21,035 nt of DNA from Candidatus Puniceispirillum sp. (GCA_018668795.1 JABJBD010000105.1:1-21035), one strand, 5' to 3'; positions 1-8,033 are shown, numbered from the stretch's first letter. The notes: generated by a model from the sequence alone, not told the origin. A program made the numbers and translations.

Positions 1-266
1 CCTGTTGCCACCTGATTTGTTGCCAGCCCAAGAACAAAAATCGCAAAGATAAAAGCGGTCAGCGCGCCAGCCATTCCACCAGCGATAATACCTATATAGG
101 CATTGCCTGTTAACATGGCAGCGGCAAAGGCCGACACCGCCCCCATCAGCATCATACCTTCAACACCCAGATTCAGTACCCCGCTTCGTTCGGTAATCAA
201 TTCACCTAACGCCGCAAAAACAAGCGGTACCGAAGTCAGTAGAATTGTCAGAATCAACTGCTCCAT
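1..266 (-). CDS. BmpA-class nucleoside-type ABC transporter, second permease (partial)
   Basis: This is the N-terminal 88 residues of an inner-membrane permease; the rest lies beyond the left edge. It would form the translocation pore with the permease encoded at 266-1381. The hallmark of the YufQ/NupQ type is visible: GELITERSGVLNLGVEGMM at about residues 21-39, then hydrophobic segments and NQVATG at the window edge. The ATG at 266-264 overlaps the upstream stop by one base (TAATG), preceded by an AAGGAAG Shine-Dalgarno, so the start is well supported. It is the third gene of a minus-strand operon after the ATPase and first permease. The family mostly imports purine nucleosides; the substrate here is inferred from family only. 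The substrate-binding lipoprotein is not in the window. Confidence 0.93.
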   Translation of the reverse strand, partial: MEQLILTILLTSVPLVFAALGELITERSGVLNLGVEGMMLMGAVSAFAAAMLTGNAYIGIIAGGMAGALTAFIFAIFVLGLATNQVAT

Positions 267-1381
267 TATGCTTCCTTCTTCGCGGAATCAGCCTGTCCAC
301 CAAACATGACTGGCAACTTAATTGCCACATGGAACCTGTTGAATGTCTCGCCAGCAAGCAGCATGAATAACAATATACCCTTGAATACGCCGGTCACGAC
401 CTTGGGCATGCCAAGCGCGATCTGTGCCGAGTCGCCACCAAGTTCGGCCAGCGCCACAACCAGTCCGGCAATGATTACCGCCAAAGGATTAAGCCGTGCC
501 AGAAACGCCACAATGATAGCTGTAAAGCCATAGCCAAATGAAATATTTGGCTGAAGCTGGCCAATATTTGCCGATACTTCAATCATCCCAGCCAAACCAG
601 CTGTCGCGCCTGAAACCGCCAGCACGGCGATTGTTGTCATGGCAGGGCTGAAACCAGCAAACACCCCCGCACGCGGGGCATCCCCCATAACCTTTACCTG
701 AAAGCCTGCCAATGTCCGCGATAATACAAACCAAGCGGCAACCGACAATAACAAAGCCCCAAATACGCCCCAATGCAACTGGCCAAGCGTGCCGATTCCC
801 GGAATGTTCACAAGGCTGATGAGCGCGGCATCTTCATACATTTTGGTCAGCGGAAACCCGAATGACATGGGATCACGCCACGGCCCGCGCACCAGCCAGT
901 CAATGAACAGCGCGCCAACATAGGTCAGCATCAAAGACACCAGAATTTCGTTGGTATTGAAGCGCACCTTCAATAATGCTGGAATCATCGCCCATAACAG
1001 CCCGCCGATCATGGCGGCTATAATCATCGCGGGCATCATCAGATATGCTGGCAGATCAGGATAGGTCAGCGCCACCCAACCAGAAAACACCGCCCCCAAA
1101 ATCAACTGCCCCTCGGCACCAATATTCCAGACATTCGCGCGATAACAGAACACCAGACCACAGGCGATCACAATCAGCGGACAGGCTTTGACAAATAGAT
1201 CGGCAACCTGATCTGGCCGTGACACTGGCGCGATAAAAAACTGATACAAGGCCGCACCCGGGCTATATCCCAGAATGGCAAAAATGATCGCACCAATGAC
1301 CAATGTCATAGCAATGGCAAGCACCGGAATGCCCAATGTCATCGCTAGCGAGACCGATTTGCGGGGCGTCAGAGTAATCAT
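266..1381 (-). CDS. BmpA-class nucleoside-type ABC transporter, first permease
   Basis: This 371-aa polytopic inner-membrane permease is of the YufP/NupP type and pairs with the second permease encoded next to it. Diagnostic segments are RANVWNIGAEGQLILGA at about residues 81-97 and FNTNEILVSLMLTYVGALF at about 141-159, with many hydrophobic helices on both sides. Length is normal for the family. The start ATG at 1381-1379 overlaps the ATPase stop in an ATGA arrangement, with an AAAAGGAG ribosome site six bases upstream, so translation is probably coupled. Characterised relatives (Bacillus Nup/Yuf, spirochaete Bmp/Pnr systems) import purine nucleosides; related sequences may carry other ligands, so the substrate is uncertain. 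Confidence 0.93.
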   Translation of the reverse strand: MITLTPRKSVSLAMTLGIPVLAIAMTLVIGAIIFAILGYSPGAALYQFFIAPVSRPDQVADLFVKACPLIVIACGLVFCYRANVWNIGAEGQLILGAVFSGWVALTYPDLPAYLMMPAMIIAAMIGGLLWAMIPALLKVRFNTNEILVSLMLTYVGALFIDWLVRGPWRDPMSFGFPLTKMYEDAALISLVNIPGIGTLGQLHWGVFGALLLSVAAWFVLSRTLAGFQVKVMGDAPRAGVFAGFSPAMTTIAVLAVSGATAGLAGMIEVSANIGQLQPNISFGYGFTAIIVAFLARLNPLAVIIAGLVVALAELGGDSAQIALGMPKVVTGVFKGILLFMLLAGETFNRFHVAIKLPVMFGGQADSAKKEA

Positions 1382-2997
1382 GACGCACTCCTTTTACCTG
1401 TTTTTTGCGGGTTACCTGTTTTTTGCGGGGTGGCGCGCTTTGACGCTGATTTCGATCTTGGCGATTCTGTGACGGTATCTTGCATGCCGCCCATCAGCAA
1501 TCCAACACGCTCGGCTGTCATATCACCTGTATCGGCGGCGGCTGATAGCCTGCCTTCATGTAGCACACTAATCTTGTGCGAAACGGCAAAAATTTCTTCA
1601 AGGTCCTGCGATAGCATAATCACGGCTGAACCAGCAGCAGCCAGTTCCAGCATGGCCTTACGGATAAATACGGCAGCACCAATATCAACGCCCCATGTTG
1701 GTTGCGAAACAATCAGAACTTTTGGTGCTTTTATAATTTCGCGGCCAACGACAAATTTCTGTAAATTACCACCTGACAGCGAAGACGCCATCGGATCATT
1801 TTCGGGAGTGCGCACATCAAAAGACTTGATGATCTGCGCGGCACGACGTTGCAGAAAGCTGAAATCAATCAAGTTCCGGTTTATGGCACCATCTAGGGAA
1901 TGCGCTGTCAGCAAGGTGTTTTCTGATAATGTCATGCTGGTAACGGCGGCATGTCCATTACGTTCTTCAGGTACAAAACCAAGGCCAGCTAGCCGACGCT
2001 GGGCGGGGCCAAGCTGCGAGACATCCTTGCCGTCAATTTTTATGATATTGCTATCCCGTGGGCACCATTCGCCCATCAGGGAAGACATCAATTCATCCTG
2101 TCCATTTCCAGCAATACCGGCAATGCCCAAAATTTCTCCACTTCGGGCGGCAATCGTAATATCACGAAGGGCAGTAGAAAACTGGTTATGCTTGGAACGA
2201 TTAAGGCCATCGACACTGAAAATAATCTGCCCTTTTGCATTGGCTTTCTGGCGGGTCACATTCTGAACTTTGGCGCCAACCATCATTTCGGCAAGCTGGC
2301 GGCTGGATTTTGACTTGGTGTCAACCGAACCGACATTCTGTCCCCGTCGTAACACTGTCGCGCGCGAGGTCAGAGCCTTGATTTCGTCCAGCTTGTGCGA
2401 AATGAACAAAACTGCCATGCCATTGTCACGGAATCGCCGCAAGACGGTAAATAGCTGGTCGGTTTCCTGCGGTGTCAAAACCGATGTTGGCTCATCCATT
2501 ATCAGCAAGGACGGATCCTGCAAAAGACAGCGCATAATTTCAACACGCTGTTGTTCGCCAACGGACAGATTATGAATGCGCGCATAGGGATCAACGCTGA
2601 TACCGTATTCTTCTGAAATCTGGCGCACGCGGTTGGCCAGATCGTCGGTATGCTCACCTGCGGGCAAGGCCAGCTGGATATTTTCAACAACAGTCAGCGC
2701 CTCAAACAGCGAAAAATGCTGAAACACCATGCCGATACCCATGTCCCGGGCATGTTGTGGTCCATTTATAGTGACAGCCTTGCCACGCCACATGATTCGG
2801 CCCGCGTCAGGCTGCATCAGCCCATAAATCATTTTAACAAAAGTGGATTTGCCTGCACCATTCTCGCCAAGTAAAGCGTGAATTTCTCCAGCACGGATAA
2901 CGAAATCAACATCATCGTTAGCCGTAAAATCACCAAAGGTTTTGGTCATTTTTTCAGCTTCAAGCAACACTGAACCAGTGTCCGTTTCAGTCGTCAT
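1378..2997 (-). CDS. BmpA-class nucleoside-type ABC transporter, ATPase with two nucleotide-binding domains
   Basis: This 539-aa cytoplasmic ATPase would power the two downstream permeases. Domain 1 has Walker A GENGAGKS (about 44-51), Q-loop VFQHF (91-95), signature LSVGEQ (144-149) and Walker B LLIMDEP (164-170). Domain 2 is degenerate at Walker A (GIAGNGQDEL, about 294-303), has signature LSGGNLQ (407-413) and a Walker B reading VLIVSQPTWGVD (428-439), where Gln replaces the catalytic Glu, as is usual for sugar/nucleoside ATPases of this class. The C-terminus is Lys/Ser-rich with a duplicated PQKTG motif. The start is uncertain: ATG at 2997, or TTG at 3003, which has better spacing to a GAGG element. 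The product is certain by class; the substrate is inferred. Confidence 0.94.
   Translation of the reverse strand: MTTETDTGSVLLEAEKMTKTFGDFTANDDVDFVIRAGEIHALLGENGAGKSTFVKMIYGLMQPDAGRIMWRGKAVTINGPQHARDMGIGMVFQHFSLFEALTVVENIQLALPAGEHTDDLANRVRQISEEYGISVDPYARIHNLSVGEQQRVEIMRCLLQDPSLLIMDEPTSVLTPQETDQLFTVLRRFRDNGMAVLFISHKLDEIKALTSRATVLRRGQNVGSVDTKSKSSRQLAEMMVGAKVQNVTRQKANAKGQIIFSVDGLNRSKHNQFSTALRDITIAARSGEILGIAGIAGNGQDELMSSLMGEWCPRDSNIIKIDGKDVSQLGPAQRRLAGLGFVPEERNGHAAVTSMTLSENTLLTAHSLDGAINRNLIDFSFLQRRAAQIIKSFDVRTPENDPMASSLSGGNLQKFVVGREIIKAPKVLIVSQPTWGVDIGAAVFIRKAMLELAAAGSAVIMLSQDLEEIFAVSHKISVLHEGRLSAAADTGDMTAERVGLLMGGMQDTVTESPRSKSASKRATPQKTGNPQKTGKRSAS
1394..1429. repeat. 18-bp exact tandem duplication in the ATPase C-terminal tail
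   Basis: Two adjacent identical 18-mers (TTACCTGTTTTTTGCGGG) occupy 1394-1411 and 1412-1429. Because 18 is divisible by three, the duplication is in frame and gives two copies of a PQKTG(N/K) hexapeptide at about residues 524-535, just before the stop of the ATPase gene. Each unit contains a run of six T, a likely slippage site. It lies in a basic tail outside the ATPase domains. Confidence 0.95.
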
Positions 2998-3047
2998 ATT
3001 CAAGGTTATTGAGCCTCACTAAAGCAATCTTGACTATCCACAAGCAA

Positions 3048-3077
3048 ATAGCAAATAGCAGTTAAACCTAATGTCAA
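3048..3077 (-). promoter_or_regulatory. candidate sigma-70-type promoter for the ABC operon
   Basis: On the minus strand a perfect -35 hexamer TTGACA lies at 3077-3072. A poor -10 (TGCTAT, 3053-3048) follows after 18 bases, inside a short AGCAAAT direct repeat. It lies about 50 bases upstream of the ATPase start and downstream of the amt terminator, so the ABC genes probably have their own promoter. The -10 match is weak. Confidence 0.35.
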
Positions 3078-3120
3078 CGGAGGTGAAAAGTAAAGTGCAT
3101 ATACATGTGCTTTATTCCCT

Positions 3121-3158
3121 TCAAAAAGAAAACCGGCCTCATCAAGGATGAAGCCGGT
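3121..3158 (-). terminator. intrinsic terminator of the glnK-amt operon
   Basis: On the minus strand a stem ACCGGC-T-TCATC / GATGA-G-GCCGGT with one internal mismatch and a three-base loop (3158-3132) is followed directly by TTTTCTTTTT (3131-3122). It begins 30 bases after the amt stop codon. The geometry is that of a textbook Rho-independent terminator and separates the amt operon from the ABC operon. Confidence 0.9.
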
Positions 3159-3187
3159 ACTATTCATTTTAAAAAACGCATGATCTG

Positions 3188-4513
3188 CTATCGGGTGAAT
3201 TCAGGATAGGCTTCCATTCCCAATTCAGCATTATCCAGACCCGCAATTTCATCTTCTTCGCTGACCCGCACACCCATGAACATTTTGAGTAGCATCCACA
3301 CGATGTAGGATACAACAAAAGTGAACACGCCAACTATTACGATACTGGTAATCTGCGTTCCAAAGCTGGCATCACTGTTGGTCAGTGGCACCGCAAGTGT
3401 ACCCCAGATTCCAGCAATCAGATGGACAGGGATCGCACCCACGACATCATCGATTTTCAGCTTGTCCAAGAACGGCACAGCAAAGACCACAATCACACCA
3501 CCGACAGCACCAATCAGCGTCGCTGCACCCAATGTTGGTGTCAAAGGTTCAGCCGTGATCGAAACCAGACCTGCCAACGCGCCATTCAGCACCATTGTCA
3601 AATCGACTTTTTTGTAGAAAATCTGTGTCAGTATTAAAGCCGCAATCGAACCACCAGCTGCGGCGGCATTTGTATTGGCAAAGATACGTGAGACATCAGC
3701 GACATCACCAATAGTTCCCATCGCCAACTGCGATCCGCCATTAAAGCCAAACCAGCCAAGCCACAGAATAAAGGTTCCAAGCGTTGCCAAAGGCAAATTC
3801 GCGCCTGGCATGGGGATCACTCTGCCGTCTTTATATTTACCTGTACGGGCACCGATAACCAACGCGCCAGCCAGAGCCGCCCAGCCACCGACCGAATGCA
3901 CAACAGTCGAACCAGCAAAATCGAGGAAGCCCATTTCGTCAAGGAAACCACCGCCCCATTTCCAGCTTGCCTGTAATGGATAGATAAAGGCTGTCAGAAC
4001 AAGCGTAAAGACAAGGAAAGGCCAGAGCTTGACACGTTCAGCAACCGTACCAGACACAATTGACGCCGTTGCCGCACAGAACATCAGCTGAAAGAAATAA
4101 TCCGAACCTGTTGATGCATAGCTAATATCATCAGCACCTTCAGCACTAATGCCAACAGCTTCCATAACCGCTACAGCTGGGAAAAGACCTGAGAAATATC
4201 CTTCGATTGACCAATCGCCAAGCGGATACATCAGGTTATACCCCATCAAATAATATCCAACGGCGGCAATCGTGAATAACGCCATGTTTTTGGTCAACTG
4301 CATTGTCGTGTTTTTGGCACGCACAAGACCTGCCTCAAGCATACAAAATCCACAGGCCATAAACATGACCAGAAAACCTGCCATCAGGAACAGAACCGAA
4401 TTCATGATATAGACGCCATGTTCAGGAAGTTCCTGAGCAAACGCCATCGTCGGCAAGGCTACAGCTGCAACAGTGGCAACCGCTACGCCAAGAAATTTGT
4501 TAAAATTACGCAT
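3188..4513 (-). CDS. amt: ammonium transporter (Amt/MEP/Rh family)
   Basis: This 441-aa inner-membrane channel conducts ammonium/ammonia into the cell. The N-terminal signal peptide (about 1-26, ending AFA before QE) is followed by about eleven helices. The Amt signature DFAGSTVVHSVGGWAALAGA spans about 198-217. The twin pore histidines are seen as H206 (VVHSVGG) and H364 (VHLIAGIWGT). The C-terminal tail VRVSEEDEIAGLDNAELG is typical of proteobacterial Amt. I chose the ATG at 4513 because AAGGAG lies eight bases upstream; a longer reading that adds 23 residues would overlap glnK and lacks such a site. It lies 16 bases behind glnK and is almost certainly co-transcribed with it, then ends at a strong terminator. 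By family rule GlnK blocks this channel when nitrogen is plentiful. Confidence 0.98.
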   Translation of the reverse strand: MRNFNKFLGVAVATVAAVALPTMAFAQELPEHGVYIMNSVLFLMAGFLVMFMACGFCMLEAGLVRAKNTTMQLTKNMALFTIAAVGYYLMGYNLMYPLGDWSIEGYFSGLFPAVAVMEAVGISAEGADDISYASTGSDYFFQLMFCAATASIVSGTVAERVKLWPFLVFTLVLTAFIYPLQASWKWGGGFLDEMGFLDFAGSTVVHSVGGWAALAGALVIGARTGKYKDGRVIPMPGANLPLATLGTFILWLGWFGFNGGSQLAMGTIGDVADVSRIFANTNAAAAGGSIAALILTQIFYKKVDLTMVLNGALAGLVSITAEPLTPTLGAATLIGAVGGVIVVFAVPFLDKLKIDDVVGAIPVHLIAGIWGTLAVPLTNSDASFGTQITSIVIVGVFTFVVSYIVWMLLKMFMGVRVSEEDEIAGLDNAELGMEAYPEFTR

Positions 4514-4529
4514 TAGAAACTCCTTTTTC

Positions 4530-4868
4530 CTACAGAGCATCAACACCGGTTTCACCGGTGCGAATGCGCATTGCATCTTCAAGATTCAAAATGAAAATTT
4601 TGCCATCGCCGATCTTGCCTGTAGCGCTGACACTCTTGATCGCTTCTACCGCTTTGTCTGCCATATCAGCAGCAACAGCGAGCTCGATCTTTACCTTGGG
4701 CAGGAAATGCACTGTATATTCAGCACCGCGATAGATTTCGCTTTTGCCTTTCTGTCGTCCATATCCTTGAACTTCACTTGACGTCAGCCCTTCCACACCA
4801 ACAGCTACCAATGCTTCATGCACCGCCGTAAGCCGACTTGGTTGAATAATTGCCACTATATATTTCAT
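4530..4868 (-). CDS. glnK: nitrogen regulatory PII protein GlnK
   Basis: This 112-aa PII-family trimeric signal protein senses ATP/ADP and 2-oxoglutarate and gates the Amt channel. Seen in the sequence: the T-loop YGRQKGKSEIYRGAEY (36-51) with Tyr51, the usual uridylylation site; the B-loop TGKIGDGKIF (83-92); and C-terminal R101 and R103. An oddity is IIQPSR at residues 7-12, where most GlnK proteins have IIKPFK, changing a normally conserved Lys. The ATG at 4868 is chosen over a TTG six bases upstream because GGAAGGA sits six bases before it and the protein then begins at the family-standard position. It is the first gene of the glnK-amt operon, divergent from a LysR regulator. Confidence 0.97.
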   Translation of the reverse strand: MKYIVAIIQPSRLTAVHEALVAVGVEGLTSSEVQGYGRQKGKSEIYRGAEYTVHFLPKVKIELAVAADMADKAVEAIKSVSATGKIGDGKIFILNLEDAMRIRTGETGVDAL

Positions 4869-4955
4869 ACTCAATCCTTCCTTGGGTCGGTCGCTTTGCT
4901 TCGGCGCGACGCCCCCTCCTGTAAATCATCTTGGAACATTCGGTTTTGAATGCAC

Positions 4956-4970
4956 GCACGACAGGCGCCC
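4956..4970 (-). promoter_or_regulatory. weak candidate sigma-54 promoter element for glnK-amt
   Basis: The minus strand reads GGGCGC-CTGTC-GTGC here. It keeps the GG-N10-GC spacing of a -24/-12 promoter and matches TGGCAC-N5-TTGC at 7 of 10 positions. It lies about 88 bases before the glnK ATG. In many proteobacteria glnK-amtB depends on sigma-54 and NtrC, which makes the position sensible, but the match is imperfect and chance is a serious alternative. Confidence 0.22.
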
Positions 4971-5034
4971 TCATAAAGGCGCTTATAAGTTTCTAACCAA
5001 CTATGCTGAAAAAAAATTCTGCTCATTTTGCATT

Positions 5035-5061
5035 ATGGTGATGCGTTTTTTGCATCACCAT
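5035..5061. promoter_or_regulatory. inverted repeat with LysR-type T-N11-A core
   Basis: Perfect 10-bp arms ATGGTGATGC (5035-5044) and GCATCACCAT (5052-5061) flank a seven-base T-rich spacer. The inner part TGC-N7-GCA is exactly the T-N11-A pattern of LysR-type operator boxes. It lies between divergent glnK and the LysR gene, about 62 bases before the LysR start and about 167 bases before the glnK start. No T-tract follows the right arm, so a terminator is unlikely. Confidence 0.55.
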
Positions 5062-5122
5062 GATAATCAGCGATAATTAATGCATAAATCGCTTAATGCG
5101 AAGCAATGTTGAGGACAAAGAT

Positions 5123-6058
5123 ATGCGTCATATGACCAATTTGCGCTTTATAGATGCCGTCGCGCGCGAAAAATCAATCCGCAAAGCGGCCGAAAAGCTA
5201 GCTATTACCTCGACCGCATTGAATCGTCGCATTTTGCAAGTGGAAGATGAGATCGGACAACCACTTTTCGAGCGACTGCCCAGCGGGGTGCGCCTGAACA
5301 CGGCTGGTGAATTATTTGTCCAGCATGTCCGAAACCAAATCGCCGACCTAGCCCGTGTTCAATCCCAGATATCCGATTTAACTGGTGTCCGCCGCGGTCA
5401 TGTCAAAATTGCTGGTGGTGCCGATGTGCTTCGCTTCTTTCTGCCTGAGCTAGTTGCCAATTACCGCCGCGAACATAATGCTGTAACGTTTGAATTATTG
5501 CGCCAATATGGCGATGCCGCCGAAGCATCACTTTTATCGCTTGATGCCGACCTTGCTTTTGTTTTTGCACCCATACGCACAACAGATTTTCAGGTCATTG
5601 CCACCGCCCGCCAAACTGTCCATTGTCTGATGTCTGCGTCGCATCCTTTGGCGCAAAAGGACGTGATCCGTCTGCGCGATTGCATTGATGTGCCTGCGGT
5701 CATGCCGACGGGCAAAAGCGGGGTTCGACAACTGCTTGATGTGGGGCAGATGAAGCGCAACATGACAATGAATATGATCATTGAATCAGACAGCTTTGAA
5801 TTCATGCAGAATTATCTTATTCACGAACATGCCATTTCATTCCAGATTCCTATCAGCCTTGAACCTGGCATCACATCAAGGCAAACGAAAACAACATCTG
5901 ACATTGTGGCGCGCCCCTTTGATACCGACGATGTGCCAGCTGGCATATTGCATATAGGCCAGTTAAAAGGCCGCGTTCTGCCTGTTGCTGCCGCAAAATT
6001 CCTCGACGATATCATTCACATGCTGGGTCATCGCTATCCGGATGATTTTAATCAATAG
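5123..6058 (+). CDS. LysR-family transcriptional regulator
   Basis: This 311-aa DNA-binding regulator has an N-terminal winged helix-turn-helix (about residues 6-64; RKAAEKLAITSTALNRRI, then DEIGQPLFERLPSGVRLNTAG) and a C-terminal periplasmic-binding-like effector domain. The ATG at 5123 is preferred because GAGGA lies seven bases upstream; an ATG at 5096 would add nine residues without a good ribosome site. It is transcribed divergently from glnK-amt, with a T-N11-A dyad between them, so control of itself and possibly of glnK is plausible. The inducer cannot be read from the sequence. Within the LysR family I cannot assign a named subgroup. Confidence 0.93.
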   Translation: MRHMTNLRFIDAVAREKSIRKAAEKLAITSTALNRRILQVEDEIGQPLFERLPSGVRLNTAGELFVQHVRNQIADLARVQSQISDLTGVRRGHVKIAGGADVLRFFLPELVANYRREHNAVTFELLRQYGDAAEASLLSLDADLAFVFAPIRTTDFQVIATARQTVHCLMSASHPLAQKDVIRLRDCIDVPAVMPTGKSGVRQLLDVGQMKRNMTMNMIIESDSFEFMQNYLIHEHAISFQIPISLEPGITSRQTKTTSDIVARPFDTDDVPAGILHIGQLKGRVLPVAAAKFLDDIIHMLGHRYPDDFNQ

Positions 6059-6188
6059 AGACTATAACAAGATTAATTATGGACATCTCATTGATAGATA
6101 GTCATATACCCATCTAGATTTTTGTGAGCATGAACGCTAAAATAAATCTTTGTTTTGAACCAAATTCAAACATGATCAGGATAAACAA

Positions 6189-6842
6189 ATGACGAATGCC
6201 GCCCCCCTACCTGCCTATTTGATCCAGAGATTTCAGGGATGGAAAGCTACCAAATTTGTCGAAAACAAAGTCTGGTACAAACATCTGGCAGAAGAAGGAC
6301 AACATCCACGCGCAATGGTCATTTCATGCTGTGACAGCCGCGTTCATGTAACCGCGATGTTCGGGTCTGATACAGGCGAATTCTTCATTCACCGTAATGT
6401 TGCCAATCTGGTACCGCCCTATTCACCGACAGGCGATTATCACGGCACCTCGGCGGCGGTTGAATATGCCGTCACAAGTTTGGGCGTCGCGCATATCATT
6501 GTGCTTGGCCATTCGGGATGCGGCGGCGTCAATGGCTGTCATCAGATGTGTTCGGGCAAAGCACCTGAACTCGAAGAAAGTACCAGCTTTGTTGGCCGTT
6601 GGATGGATATCCTGCGTCCCGGTTTTGAACGTATCAAACATTTGGATACCGAAGAAAAGCAGATTGCCGCACTGGAACGTGAAGGAGTGCTAGTGTCGCT
6701 GGAAAATCTGATGAGCTTTCCCTTTATCAAACAGGCGGTTGAAAATGACACGCTGTCATTACACGGGTTATGGAACGATATTGGTGAAGGCGATCTTTAT
6801 TTCTACAATGTCAAAAGTGACAATTTCGAACAGGTCACCTGA
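6189..6842 (+). CDS. beta-class carbonic anhydrase
   Basis: This 217-aa cytosolic zinc enzyme interconverts CO2 and bicarbonate. Zinc ligands are visible as C47 (in SCCDSR), H108 and C111 (GHSGCGG), with the catalytic D49-R51 pair. Length is normal for the bacterial clade. An AGGA element seven bases before the ATG supports the start. It stands alone on the plus strand, with a convergent flavoprotein gene only six bases beyond its stop, and no clear terminator between them. The pair RNVANLVPP and EYAVTSLGV is as in bacterial enzymes rather than carboxysomal ones. Likely housekeeping supply of bicarbonate for carboxylases. Confidence 0.97.
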   Translation: MTNAAPLPAYLIQRFQGWKATKFVENKVWYKHLAEEGQHPRAMVISCCDSRVHVTAMFGSDTGEFFIHRNVANLVPPYSPTGDYHGTSAAVEYAVTSLGVAHIIVLGHSGCGGVNGCHQMCSGKAPELEESTSFVGRWMDILRPGFERIKHLDTEEKQIAALEREGVLVSLENLMSFPFIKQAVENDTLSLHGLWNDIGEGDLYFYNVKSDNFEQVT

Positions 6843-6848
6843 CCATCA

Positions 6849-8033
6849 TCAGGCATATTGTCCTGCTACATAGCCTGACGACCAGGCCCATTGAAAATTG
6901 TAACCACCAAGATGGCCTGTCACATCGACGACTTCGCCAATGAAATACAGGCCTTCAATCTGGCGTGCGGCCATTGTTTTTGACGACAAATCATCGGTAT
7001 CAACCCCGCCCAGCGTTACCTCGGCGGTGCGATAGCCCTCGGTGCCATTTGGCAAAATCTGCCAGTCATTAACCGCCATTCCCAATGCCGCCAGCTTTTT
7101 ATCCGCCATATCGGCCACCTTGCCGCTACTGTCATGAAGCGCACAGAACAGACTAGCCAACCGCTTTGGCATGAATTCGGACAAGATCGTTTGCGCATCC
7201 TGTTTTGGGTGACTCCGCTTTCTGTTGGTCATCACGGCGCCCATATCCTGTGTAGGTGCCAGATTGACCGAAAGTGTCTGCCCAGCGTCCCAATAGGATG
7301 AAATTTGCAAAATTGATGGCCCGCTCAACCCCCGATGCGTGAATAAAAGCCCTTCGGCAAATTGCGTTTTGCCGCACTGCACTTCGGCCTCGACCGACAG
7401 GCCTGAAATATCCTTGCACCGCGCCAACAGATCAGCGGCAAATGTCAAAGGCACAAGACCCGCACTTGTTTGGCGGATACCAAGCCCGAATTGCTGCGCT
7501 ATATCATAGCCAAAGCCGGTAGCCCCAATTTTTGGAATCGACAAGCCACCACTGGCAATCACAAGCGACTGCGCATCATACATGCCGCGATCGGCACTGA
7601 CCGTAAAACCGCTTTTTGGTGCATGCTCTACTGCCGAAATATGTGTTTCGTTGCTTATCGTGACGCCGGCATCAGCGCATTCATCCAACAGCATGCTGAT
7701 AATATCCTGCGCCGATTCATCACAGAATAGCTGGCCCAGCTTCTTTTCATGATAGGCAATACCATGCTTTTCAACCAAGGCCACAAAATCATGTTGCGAA
7801 TATTGCTGAAGTGCTGATTTCATGAAATGCGGATTATGCGACAGAAATGCATCAGGATGAGCATATCGATTGGTAAAATTACATCGGCCACCCCCTGAAA
7901 TGCGGATTTTTTCGGCAATCTTGCGCGCATGATCCAGCACGATCACCTGACGGCCACGCTTGCCTGCCTCAATCGCACACATCAATCCGGCAGCTCCAGC
8001 ACCGATAATCACCACATCATAAGAAAAGCGCAT
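6849..8033 (-). CDS. HI0933/YhiN-family FAD-dependent oxidoreductase
   Basis: This 394-aa flavoprotein belongs to the HI0933 (YhiN/BaiN-like) family. Evidence: an N-terminal FAD-binding GAGAAG motif at 11-16 after a beta strand; the family mark ISGGGRCNFTN near 46-56; and the C-terminal GEVVDVTGHLGGYNFQWAWSSG that closes the flavin site. Length is typical. The physiological substrate of most family members is unknown; some gut relatives reduce steroid intermediates, which should not be transferred here. The ATG at 8033 is the first residue of the conserved strand, but the ribosome site is weak. The gene converges on carbonic anhydrase. Confidence 0.93.
   Translation of the reverse strand: MRFSYDVVIIGAGAAGLMCAIEAGKRGRQVIVLDHARKIAEKIRISGGGRCNFTNRYAHPDAFLSHNPHFMKSALQQYSQHDFVALVEKHGIAYHEKKLGQLFCDESAQDIISMLLDECADAGVTISNETHISAVEHAPKSGFTVSADRGMYDAQSLVIASGGLSIPKIGATGFGYDIAQQFGLGIRQTSAGLVPLTFAADLLARCKDISGLSVEAEVQCGKTQFAEGLLFTHRGLSGPSILQISSYWDAGQTLSVNLAPTQDMGAVMTNRKRSHPKQDAQTILSEFMPKRLASLFCALHDSSGKVADMADKKLAALGMAVNDWQILPNGTEGYRTAEVTLGGVDTDDLSSKTMAARQIEGLYFIGEVVDVTGHLGGYNFQWAWSSGYVAGQYA

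Noticed and set aside
1394..1429. Tandem repeats here and at 16194-16223 as a possible CRISPR or VNTR array
   Set aside because: Only two adjacent copies each, no spacers, both inside coding frames.
1430..2266. Long plus-strand open frame of 278 codons antisense to the ATPase gene
   Set aside because: It is a shadow of the ATPase reading frame, with Ser/Arg/Pro-rich composition, no domain and no ribosome site.
5035..5061. The dyad as a terminator for an upstream gene
   Set aside because: No gene runs into it from either side and no T-tract follows the stem on either strand.
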